Shown: in pieces, positions 1 to 5,196 of the stretch
How positions within the stretch are numbered: position 1 is the first letter of the stretch
Layout of the letters: every line of letters begins with the position of its first letter
Assembly (NCBI GenBank): GCA_001304035.1
Contig: LJUD01000192.1
Span: 1 to 6,481, forward strand
Length of the DNA: 6,481 bases
Direction of reading: 5' to 3'
Source: a bacterium SM23_31
GTDB lineage: Bacteria; SM23-31
Made by a program: the position numbers and the translations under genes
The notes under the pieces: model-generated
The model's input: only the letters and a program-made list of their open reading frames with translations
Database searches by the model: none
What the model was told of the DNA's origin: nothing

Positions 1-227
1 TGGATACACTTATTCCTCTGCACGTGGGTATACAGGTATGGCGTGTGCTGCTTGAATCATCCGCCGCCGAACATGGAGCACGTATGACAGCAATGGAAAA
101 TGCCACGAGCAGCGCCGAGGAGATGATTGAATCATTGACACTTTACTATAACCGCGTCCGCCAGGCAGCCATAACAAAAGAGCTTTTGGAAATTGTCGGA
201 GGCGCTGAAGCATTAAAGTACGGGTAA
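1..227 (+). CDS. atpG: ATP synthase F1 gamma subunit, C-terminal fragment
   Basis: This is the last 74 codons of the gamma subunit, the central rotor shaft of F1 that couples proton flow through Fo to catalysis in the beta subunits. The gene enters from before the window; the reading frame begins with the complete codon at position 3 and ends at TAA 225-227. The visible protein includes the conserved stretch around EHGARMTAMENAT, which packs in the coiled coil. It ends with ITKELLEIVGGAEA, which fits the gamma-subunit family signature (I-T-x-E-x2-E-x3-G-A). The C-terminal end after GGAEALKYG is of normal length for the family. It is followed by a 149-nt gap before atpD, longer than the gaps further downstream. 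Identification is secure; only the start is missing. Confidence 0.96.
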   Translation, partial: DTLIPLHVGIQVWRVLLESSAAEHGARMTAMENATSSAEEMIESLTLYYNRVRQAAITKELLEIVGGAEALKYG

Positions 228-264
228 TCCCCCGAGCGCCCTGGGGACGGTTACCCGGAGTAAC
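228..264. other. two short hairpins after atpG
   Basis: Directly after the atpG stop codon two short inverted repeats can be read: TCCCC (228-232) with GGGGA (243-247), loop 10 nt, and GTTAC (250-254) with GTAAC (260-264), loop CCGGA. Neither is followed by a T-run, so they do not look like an intrinsic terminator. They could be mRNA processing or stability structures between atpG and atpD, or chance pairings. Confidence 0.25.
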
Positions 265-313
265 TCAATATCTATCAATAATTATTATCAAACGTGAGAA
301 AAATTATCCAACA

Positions 314-340
314 TTTCTAAAGAACAGACTTTGTCTGAAA
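314..340 (+). repeat. 27-nt hairpin-bearing direct repeat, copy 1 (upstream of atpD)
   Basis: Positions 314-340 match 2682-2708 in the same orientation at 25 of 27 positions; the two mismatches are adjacent (AA at 323-324 here, TT at 2691-2692 there). The core CAGAC-TTT-GTCTG (325-337) is a perfect inverted repeat with a 3-nt loop. The copy ends 36 nt before the atpD start codon, so it lies in the probable promoter or 5' leader of atpD. It may be a member of a genome-wide short dispersed repeat or a regulatory site; the sequence does not decide. Confidence 0.7.
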
Positions 341-376
341 ATTTAGTTTCTTAACATCAAGGTCGTTGGGATTAAA

Positions 377-1783
377 ATGGCAAAAGGCAATGATTATAAT
401 TGGGGTGAAGTCACACAAGTAATCGGTCCGGCAGTCGACGTAAAATTTCCGGATGGAAAGCTCCCGGCAATATTTAATGCCGTTCATGTGATAAGAGAAG
501 ACGGGACGGAACTTATAATGGAAGCTCAGCAGCATCTCGGCGAGCATACGGTGCGCTGTGTTGCACTCGACGCGACGGACGGTTTGGTACGCCGGATGAA
601 AGCAAAAGATATGAAAAAGAAAATAACCATACCTGTTGGACCTGAAACTCTGGGACGGCTTATAAACGTATGGGGTGCGCCGATAGATGAACTCGGACCC
701 GTAAAGGCAAAAATGGAAATGCCGATCCACCGTGAACCCCCGGAATTGGAAGAGCAGTCAACCACAACAGAAATCCTGGAAACGGGTATAAAGGTTATTG
801 ATCTGCTTGAACCGTATTCCAAAGGCGGTAAGACAGGTCTTTTCGGCGGCGCCGGCGTCGGCAAAACCGTTATCATAATGGAATTGATCCGTAATATTGC
901 CACCGAGCACGGCGGATATTCTGTTTTTGGCGGTGTCGGCGAGCGCACGCGTGAAGGGAATGACCTGTGGCTCGAAATGAAAGAATCCGGCGTTATTGAG
1001 AAAACAGCCCTTGTATTCGGACAGATGACCGAACCGCCGGGAGCACGGGCACGTGTGGGATTAACGGCATTGACGGTAGCGGAATATTTCCGGGATACCG
1101 AAGGAAAAGACGTCCTGTTATTTATCGATAATATTTTCCGTTTCACGCAGGCTGGCTCTGAGGTTTCCGCACTCCTCGGGCGAATGCCGTCAGCCGTCGG
1201 CTATCAACCCACGCTTGCAACAGAAATGGGAGAACTGCAGGAGAGAATAACGTCCACTAAAAAAGGTTCCATAACATCGGTGCAGGCAATTTACGTACCG
1301 GCTGACGACCTGACCGACCCGGCTCCCGCAACCACTTTCTCTCATCTTGACGCAACAACGGTATTATCCAGGCACATTGTGGAATTGGGCATTTATCCTG
1401 CGGTTGACCCGCTGGACTCGACTTCCCGTATTCTTGACCCGCGCATCGTCGGGCAGGAACACTTTGACACAGCATTAAAAGTACAGGAAATCTTACAGCG
1501 CTATAAAGACCTTCAGGATATCATTGCCATTCTCGGTATGGATGAACTCTCCGATGAAGATAAAATTGTTGTCGCACGTGCAAGAAAAATTCAAAAATTC
1601 CTCTCCCAGCCGTTCTTTGTAGCCGAAGAATTTACAGGGGAAAAAGGCAGGTACGTTCCTCTGAAAGATACAGTCAAAAGTTTTAAAGGACTGGTTGAAG
1701 GTAAATATGACGATATTCCGGAACAGGCATTCTACATGAAAGGCGCAATTGACGAGGTTATAGAAACGGCAAAGAAAATGTAA
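377..1783 (+). CDS. atpD: ATP synthase F1 beta subunit (catalytic)
   Basis: This is the catalytic subunit of F1, which binds ADP and phosphate and forms ATP at the alpha/beta interface on the cytoplasmic side of the membrane (EC 7.1.2.2). It has 468 residues, normal for the family. An N-terminal beta-barrel (about 9-85) precedes the nucleotide-binding domain. Walker A is GGAGVGKT (157-164). The GERTREGND segment (188-196) carries the catalytic Glu189 and Arg190. The Walker B strand is LLFID (247-251). The adenine-pocket Tyr340 lies beside the alpha/beta family signature PAVDPLDSTS (341-350). The DELSDED loop (389-395) that contacts gamma is intact. The ATG at 377 fits the usual N-terminus. 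No clear Shine-Dalgarno precedes it. It follows atpG after 149 nt and is followed by atpC after 20 nt. Confidence 0.99.
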   Translation: MAKGNDYNWGEVTQVIGPAVDVKFPDGKLPAIFNAVHVIREDGTELIMEAQQHLGEHTVRCVALDATDGLVRRMKAKDMKKKITIPVGPETLGRLINVWGAPIDELGPVKAKMEMPIHREPPELEEQSTTTEILETGIKVIDLLEPYSKGGKTGLFGGAGVGKTVIIMELIRNIATEHGGYSVFGGVGERTREGNDLWLEMKESGVIEKTALVFGQMTEPPGARARVGLTALTVAEYFRDTEGKDVLLFIDNIFRFTQAGSEVSALLGRMPSAVGYQPTLATEMGELQERITSTKKGSITSVQAIYVPADDLTDPAPATTFSHLDATTVLSRHIVELGIYPAVDPLDSTSRILDPRIVGQEHFDTALKVQEILQRYKDLQDIIAILGMDELSDEDKIVVARARKIQKFLSQPFFVAEEFTGEKGRYVPLKDTVKSFKGLVEGKYDDIPEQAFYMKGAIDEVIETAKKM

Positions 1784-1803
1784 CCGGACAGTGCGTGACC
1801 ACT

Positions 1804-2211
1804 ATGGCAAAAAAGACATTACAGCTTGATATTGTTACGCCAAACAGTAACGTTTTTTCCGGAGAAGTCGAATCGATTGTTGCACCCGGAACCGAAGGAT
1901 ATTTCCAGCTGCTCCCGGATCATACGCCGTTTTTGTCCACGCTGCAGATAGGCGAAATCCGTATACGGAAAAATGGAAAAGAGGAATATTACGCAACAAG
2001 CGGAGGCTTTGCCGAAGTTCATCTTAACCGGGTCTCTATTCTGGCAGAAACAGCAGAAGCCGGGCGTGAAATTGACCTTAAGAGAGCAGATGCTGCCAGA
2101 AGCCGGGCAGAAAAACTATTGGAATCGCATGAGGAATGGGTAGATACGGATAGAGCACGTCTGGCTCTCTTCCGGGCTTTAAATAGAATTCGCGTCAAAA
2201 ATCGTATGTAA
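1804..2211 (+). CDS. atpC: ATP synthase F1 epsilon subunit
   Basis: The epsilon subunit forms part of the central stalk at the foot of gamma and, in many bacteria, regulates ATP hydrolysis through its C-terminal helices. The protein has 135 residues from the ATG at 1804, close to the usual 130-140. The N-terminal beta-sandwich covers about residues 1-86. It includes LQLDIVTP (6-13), the LPDHTPFLS turn (37-45), GEIRI (50-54) and SGGFAEV (66-72). A charged two-helix C-terminal domain (about 89-135) ends in LNRIRVKNRM. An in-frame GTG at 1795 would add three residues (MTT); ATG 1804 is preferred because the MAKKTLQLDIVTP beginning aligns with the typical family start. Neither start has a strong ribosome binding site. 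It probably shares an operon with atpD (20-nt gap) and the bactofilin gene (18-nt gap). Confidence 0.96.
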   Translation: MAKKTLQLDIVTPNSNVFSGEVESIVAPGTEGYFQLLPDHTPFLSTLQIGEIRIRKNGKEEYYATSGGFAEVHLNRVSILAETAEAGREIDLKRADAARSRAEKLLESHEEWVDTDRARLALFRALNRIRVKNRM

Positions 2212-2229
2212 TTTTTTTATGAAATCAAC

Positions 2230-2652
2230 ATGAAAGGCGGTCTTGTGACTCAGGATGAGAACACTATCAATATTGGAAAAGATGTCTATATTGAAGGTGA
2301 TATCACCATATTAGGTTCGGTAAATATAGATGGAACCATGAAGGGCAGCCTGACGGCAGTCGGTATGCTGATTGTCGGTCCCACCGGGATAATTAATGGT
2401 GACGTGATAACAAAAAATATTGAAATCAAGGGCGTCATAAACGGGAATCTCACGGCTACTGCTTCAGTTGCCCTCGAACCGGGAGCCACGCTTAACGGCG
2501 ACCTTTATACAGCCAAAGTACATCTTGCGGAGGGTTCCATATTTAACGGCAAATGTACCATGATTAAACGCAAAGAACTGAGAGTCGACCCTAACACAAA
2601 AAAGGTCGATGTGATTGACCTCTCCCCCGAAGAAATTCTCACCAGGCAATAA
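2230..2652 (+). CDS. Bactofilin (polymer-forming cytoskeletal protein)
   Basis: Bactofilins self-assemble without nucleotides into filaments or membrane-associated sheets that position cell-envelope machinery. The 140-residue protein is mostly a short-repeat beta-helix. Six recurring turns can be seen: IEGDI (21-25), IDGTMKG (33-39), INGDV (55-59), INGNLTA (70-76), LNGDLYTAKV (88-97) and FNGKCTM (105-111). Hydrophobic residues alternate with G/N turns. This core is flanked by a short polar N-terminus and a charged C-terminal tail (from about 113), as is usual for the family. No membrane segment is visible. The ATG at 2230 has no Shine-Dalgarno. The GTG at 2245 would give MTQDENTINIGKD and is preceded by AAAGGCGG, so it is a credible alternative start. 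The gene lies 18 nt after atpC on the same strand and probably belongs to the same transcript, although ATP synthase and bactofilin have no known functional link. Confidence 0.93.
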   Translation: MKGGLVTQDENTINIGKDVYIEGDITILGSVNIDGTMKGSLTAVGMLIVGPTGIINGDVITKNIEIKGVINGNLTATASVALEPGATLNGDLYTAKVHLAEGSIFNGKCTMIKRKELRVDPNTKKVDVIDLSPEEILTRQ

Positions 2653-2681
2653 TCTTAAATCCGATATTGTGTAAAATTACT

Positions 2682-2708
2682 TTTCTAAAGTTCAGACTTT
2701 GTCTGAAA
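2682..2708 (+). repeat. 27-nt hairpin-bearing direct repeat, copy 2 (downstream of bactofilin)
   Basis: This is the second copy of the repeat at 314-340 (25/27 identical). Here the inverted repeat is longer: TTCAGAC (2691-2697), loop TTT, GTCTGAA (2701-2707), a perfect 7-bp stem. It lies 30 nt after the bactofilin stop codon, where a transcript end or processing hairpin would be expected, but no T-run follows. Confidence 0.7.
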
Positions 2709-2830
2709 TCCCGTTCCAGGATTTTACTTTAATCCTTGTTCAAGAAAAGATCATGCAATAATCCCCGGGATTTCGTGAGCGGCAATACCGGTGTTAGCTC
2801 TCGATACCGTCTACTTTTCCATCGTCTCCT

Positions 2831-2932
2831 GTAGGGGCGGGGTCTCCCTGCCCAAATATTTCTCGATCCCGCGTTGTGTATTCCGGTTGCCATGTTAAAT
2901 CTTCGGGGCGGGCACGGGCACCGTGCCCCCAC
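2831..2932. repeat. REP-type palindrome pair A (heads outward)
   Basis: Two GC-rich hairpins face each other. The left unit (2831-2853, + strand) is GTAG followed by GGGCGGGG-TCT-CCCTGCCC, an 8-bp stem with one G-T wobble. The right unit (2910-2932) reads on the minus strand as GTGG followed by GGGCACGG-TGC-CCGTGCCC, a perfect 8-bp stem. A tetranucleotide head next to an imperfect palindrome, in two inverted copies, is the architecture of REP/REPIN sequences mobilised by RAYT (Y1-family) transposases. The spacer is 56 nt and the two stems differ, so this may be a composite of two related REP types. No transposase is present in the window. Confidence 0.65.
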
Positions 2933-3014
2933 AAAAAAGGGGGAAAATTAAAGAATATTTCCATTCCAACAATGATTCAATACTGTTTTAAGGTTCTGCG
3001 GATGGCTGCTAATT

Positions 3015-3042
3015 TTGTAATGCGGTCAATAAATATTATAAA
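3015..3042 (+). promoter_or_regulatory. possible sigma70-type promoter for the island genes
   Basis: TTGTAA (3015-3020) and TATAAA (3037-3042) are separated by 16 nt, a reasonable -35/-10 arrangement, about 80 nt upstream of the first island ORF. The region is AT-rich, so chance matches are easy, and the call is tentative. Confidence 0.22.
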
Positions 3043-3121
3043 GTATTTGTGAAGTAAAGAGTAATTTAGTAGATTATAGTTTGCAGATGAAACAAAGCGC
3101 TTGATAATATTTGGGAGAAAA

Positions 3122-3214
3122 ATGGCAAATAAAAAATTAAATCCTAAAAACGAAAAAGAGATTCAGGAAGCGATAAAAGACAAATCTAATATAGTTCCGA
3201 AATTGAATTGGTAA
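3122..3214 (+). CDS. 30-residue ORF, possible remnant or leader peptide
   Basis: ATG 3122 to TAA 3212-3214 encodes MANKKLNPKNEKEIQEAIKD followed by KSNIVPKLNW. It is preceded by a good Shine-Dalgarno, GGGAG at 3113-3117, 4 nt from the ATG, which argues for real translation initiation. The peptide is hydrophilic and lysine-rich, likely helical in the middle, with no signal or membrane segment. It ends 53 nt before the winged-helix/nuclease-like gene. It may be the N-terminal stub of a larger decayed gene, a short leader peptide, or a genuine small protein. No family is recognised. Confidence 0.38.
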   Translation: MANKKLNPKNEKEIQEAIKDKSNIVPKLNW

Positions 3215-3267
3215 TAAAGTTTTATTAAATTTGGATATTATGTATAATTTTTGTATGGTAATTTGAA

Positions 3268-4047
3268 ATGAAAGAAAAAAAATACACTTGGAAAGATGTT
3301 GTAAAAAGTGCTTTATTTAAATTAGGCGGACAAGGACATCTTTCTGAAATAAACGGTATAGTTGAAAAAAATCCTGATGCAAAAATAAAAATCCAAAAAA
3401 ATATTACATGGCAAGCTACGATAAGAAGGGTTGTGAGGCAGTATAAAATTTTTGAACCTTTAGGGAAAGGTGTTTATAAGTTGTTGGAAGAAGTTACTAT
3501 AAAAGCTGAACCGCAAGAATTTACTGAAGAACCGGAGATTGATCATGGTATTGCTCAAGGTATGTTAGTAACGATTGGTAAAATTTATGGATATGAGACT
3601 TATGCACCTCCACATGACCAGACAATAAGGAACTTCCAAGGAAAACCTTTAAGCGATTTTGTCAGCTTATCTAACTGCACAGATATTTTTAGAGGTCCTA
3701 ACTTAGCAAAGATTAGAGAGATAGATGCTTTATGGTTTGATGAAGATGATTATGGACTATTTCCTGTGTATGCTTTTGAAGTAGAGGAAACAACAAGAGT
3801 AAAATCAGGATTAGACAGGCTGTTGAAAATACCGGAAAGATTCCATGCTAGATTTTTTATAATTGGACCAAGTATAAAAGAAAAAGATTTATTCGACCAA
3901 TATATTAATCAGACACCGTTTAGAAAATTTAGAGATAGATTTATGTTTAGACTTTATAAAGAGTTAGAGGAATTATATAACTCTGCTTTGGATAATAATA
4001 TTAAAAGAGAGAAATTTGGTATTATTGAAAGATGGAGACAATTATGA
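3268..4047 (+). CDS. Winged-helix (HARE-HTH-like) protein with PD-(D/E)XK-like nuclease core
   Basis: The 259-residue protein appears to have two domains. Residues 5-74 (YTWKDVVKSALFKLGGQGHL...WQATIRRVVRQYKIFEPLGKGVYKL) look like the HARE-HTH winged helix often attached to restriction endonucleases and other DNA-acting proteins. After a charged linker, residues about 95-259 resemble a nuclease of the PD-(D/E)XK superfamily. A helix with GKIYGYETYAP (104-114) precedes EID (151-153), an 18-residue gap and AFEVE (169-173). The candidate metal ligands are Asp153, Glu171 and Glu173. The third position is Glu, not Lys, as in BamHI-type E-x-E sites. The strand RFFIIGP (195-201) follows, as expected. 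TAA 3259-3261 lies in frame just upstream, so ATG 3268 is the first possible start; no strong Shine-Dalgarno precedes it. The stop overlaps the next ORF (ATGA at 4044-4047). No methyltransferase accompanies it, so a modification-dependent nuclease or a solitary defence protein is possible. Specificity is unknown. Confidence 0.85.
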   Translation: MKEKKYTWKDVVKSALFKLGGQGHLSEINGIVEKNPDAKIKIQKNITWQATIRRVVRQYKIFEPLGKGVYKLLEEVTIKAEPQEFTEEPEIDHGIAQGMLVTIGKIYGYETYAPPHDQTIRNFQGKPLSDFVSLSNCTDIFRGPNLAKIREIDALWFDEDDYGLFPVYAFEVEETTRVKSGLDRLLKIPERFHARFFIIGPSIKEKDLFDQYINQTPFRKFRDRFMFRLYKELEELYNSALDNNIKREKFGIIERWRQL

Positions 4048-4208
4048 ATAATGAAATAACAATAAAATGTGCTTGTGTGAAAGAAGTAATACTTGTGATT
4101 GTCGGAGGGCAGTATTAAGATGAATATAGAGGAAATTGCGATTGTGGTCGTAAATGGTTTTTAAAAGATTTATCAGAGACATTTGCAGAAATTTCCGATG
4201 AGACATAA
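4044..4208 (+). pseudogene. Small CxC...CxC zinc-ribbon ORF split by an in-frame TAA
   Basis: ATG 4044 overlaps the stop of the nuclease-like gene (ATGA) and has a Shine-Dalgarno GGAG (4034-4037), so translation is probably coupled. The frame reads MNNEITIKCACVKEVILVIV then GGQY, stops at TAA 4116-4118, and continues in the same frame as DEYRGNCDCGRKWFLKDLSE then TFAEISDET to TAA 4206-4208. Across the stop the whole looks like one zinc ribbon of about 54 codons, with CxC knuckles at residues 9-11 and 32-34. The downstream half, especially CDCGRKW, is clearly protein-like. A single change of CAA, GAA or AAA to TAA would explain the break; sequencing error or readthrough are alternatives. Only a 24-residue peptide with one knuckle would be made without readthrough. 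It is probably a broken partner of the upstream gene. Confidence 0.6.
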
Positions 4209-4245
4209 TTTAGACAGAAACAAGTAAGAAAAATCAGACCGTTAC

Positions 4246-4273
4246 ATGTACATTTGCTTGTTGAAATGTATAT
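4246..4273. other. AT-rich hairpin after the zinc-ribbon ORF
   Basis: ATGTACATTT (4246-4255) pairs with AAATGTATAT (4264-4273) in a 10-bp stem with one G-T wobble and an 8-nt loop. It sits between the nuclease/zinc-ribbon pair and the next gene, where a transcript could end. There is no T-run on the + strand directly after it, so a terminator role is weak. Confidence 0.3.
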
Positions 4274-4328
4274 AAAATAAATCTATAATAATTGCAAAGA
4301 TCATAAAGATAAATATGAGGTATCATAT

Positions 4329-4586
4329 ATGAAAACGTATATTTTTATTACCGAAGAGGGTATTACATATCAACCAAATACAGTATCCCCTGAGCCGGAT
4401 ATTGAAAATTGTCAGGTTATTGGTTTTGCAAAAGGTATTAATGAAAAAAAAGCCATAAAAAATTTAGTAAGGGAAAATGATTATTTATTAGATACAAGCT
4501 TTGATGAAATTATTTGTATCGAACTAAAAAATGAGGATTATTATAAAAGTGCAAAAGGTTTTCATTTAGATGATTATAAGAAATAA
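4329..4586 (+). CDS. Small conserved-looking protein of unknown function (85 aa)
   Basis: The 85-residue protein begins MKTYIFITEEGITYQPNTVS and has a strong Shine-Dalgarno, GAGGT (4317-4321), 7 nt before ATG 4329. The predicted pattern is a short beta strand (YIFITEEG), a Pro-rich loop with EPDIENCQ, a strand (VIGFAKG), a helix (NEKKAIKNLVREND), and a strand around DEIICIELKN (59-68), ending in a charged tail. This alpha/beta layout faintly recalls small HicB-like or other antitoxin-type folds, but no diagnostic motif is present. Length and pattern look intact, with no signal peptide or membrane segment. It lies between the broken zinc-ribbon ORF and a REP-type pair, and has no obvious toxin partner next to it. 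Confidence 0.75.
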   Translation: MKTYIFITEEGITYQPNTVSPEPDIENCQVIGFAKGINEKKAIKNLVRENDYLLDTSFDEIICIELKNEDYYKSAKGFHLDDYKK

Positions 4587-4629
4587 TGTTCAAAGCCTTA
4601 TATAAAATAGAACTTTGGCAAAATACAAG

Positions 4630-4704
4630 CGCACACTAAAGTGTGCGGCTACCACGGTGTGATAATAATAAAATACAATCGGTAGCCGCAGGCTTTAGCC
4701 TGCG
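4630..4704. repeat. REP-type palindrome pair B (heads inward)
   Basis: The left unit (4630-4653) is the hairpin CGCACACT-AA-AGTGTGCG followed by GCTACC. The right unit (4681-4704) is GGTAGC followed by the hairpin CGCAGGCT-TT-AGCCTGCG. The units are inverted copies with a 27-nt AT-rich spacer (4654-4680). On its own strand each reads GGTAGC then an 8-bp perfect palindrome, matching the REP pattern of a GTAG head plus palindrome. The units match at 20 of 24 positions, and all four differences fall in the stem in base-paired positions, so pairing is kept. The element lies between two small island genes. Confidence 0.8.
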
Positions 4705-4822
4705 AACATCCTTAACAAGGAAAAGCCATATATATCTATTGAGGATTATTAGGTAATTAGCCATACAAGTTTAAAATTTGTAAAAGTTTTAATAAAAAAT
4801 AAAAGTTCCAAACCATTATAGA

Positions 4823-4838
4823 AAAAATGATCATTTTT
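4823..4838. promoter_or_regulatory. 16-bp perfect palindrome, possible operator
   Basis: AAAAATGATCATTTTT is a perfect 16-bp palindrome, nearly extended to AGA...TCT with one extra A, centred about 57 nt upstream of the ATG at 4888. A symmetric site at this distance could bind a dimeric regulator or form a weak hairpin. The flanking DNA is very AT-rich, which raises the chance of coincidence. Confidence 0.28.
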
Positions 4839-4887
4839 CTTAAAGCAAGTTGGCTAAAATAGATAGTGCGAGATTTAGGAAGAAAGC

Positions 4888-5163
4888 ATGAAATCAAGAA
4901 ATGGCAATAAAGGTAAATTTTATTTAAATGAATGGGGAATCTTAGGTACTGGTTTATACACAGGTGTAGTAATTTTGGACACTTCTCAATTTGAGGAACT
5001 CGCTGATTATGGTGGAATTTTATATGAGCTCAAGAAAATAGGGATTCGTGACGGAGAGGCATATCAAATCGACAACTGTGGTGATTTACTTATGTGTCGT
5101 GACGCATATAAGAGGTGCAAGCATATTATTAAAAAGTTTGGAGTAAAAGTCGTATGTGATTGA
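4888..5163 (+). CDS. Hypothetical small protein (91 aa)
   Basis: No family is recognised. ATG 4888 follows AGGAAG (4877-4882), a fair Shine-Dalgarno. The protein starts basic (MKSRNGNKGKFYLNEWG) and then reads LGTGLYTGVVILDTSQFEEL, with strand-like and helix-like stretches. It contains four cysteines: one in DNCGD, one in MCRD, one in RCKH and one near the C-terminus (VVCD). No regular zinc-knuckle spacing is seen. There is no signal peptide or clear membrane segment. It is AT-rich in codon use, like its neighbours. The next gene starts 33 nt after its stop with its own ribosome binding site, so the two are probably co-transcribed. Confidence 0.7.
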   Translation: MKSRNGNKGKFYLNEWGILGTGLYTGVVILDTSQFEELADYGGILYELKKIGIRDGEAYQIDNCGDLLMCRDAYKRCKHIIKKFGVKVVCD

Positions 5164-5196
5164 ATATTATTCAAAAGCGATTATAAAGAGGTAAAT

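Larger units (their letters stand above)
2653..3121. other. intergenic stretch without a convincing gene
   Basis: The gap after the bactofilin gene contains the second copy of the 27-nt repeat, a 6-bp inverted repeat (AGGATT 2718-2723 with AATCCT 2731-2736), a 13-nt palindrome (2760-2772), the REP-type pair at 2831-2932, and then an AT-rich stretch leading to the first island ORF. A minus-strand open frame (2729-2932) merely reads through the GC-rich palindromes and shows no protein-like pattern. Composition shifts to clearly AT-rich from about 2941, so the left edge of the accessory island probably lies here. Confidence 0.5.
4587..4887. other. intergenic stretch holding REP pair B
   Basis: The 301-nt gap contains REP-type pair B, then about 180 nt of very AT-rich sequence with the palindrome at 4823-4838. 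I see no open frame with a ribosome binding site and no RNA gene here. Confidence 0.5.

Noticed and set aside
526..1146. Minus-strand 206-codon open frame inside atpD
   Set aside because: It lies wholly within the certain atpD coding region and the product is a Ser/Pro/Arg-rich shadow translation.
2729..2932. Minus-strand 67-codon open frame
   Set aside because: It reads through the GC-rich palindromes of REP pair A and gives an Arg/Pro-rich product with no protein-like pattern; typical of spurious frames on such repeats.
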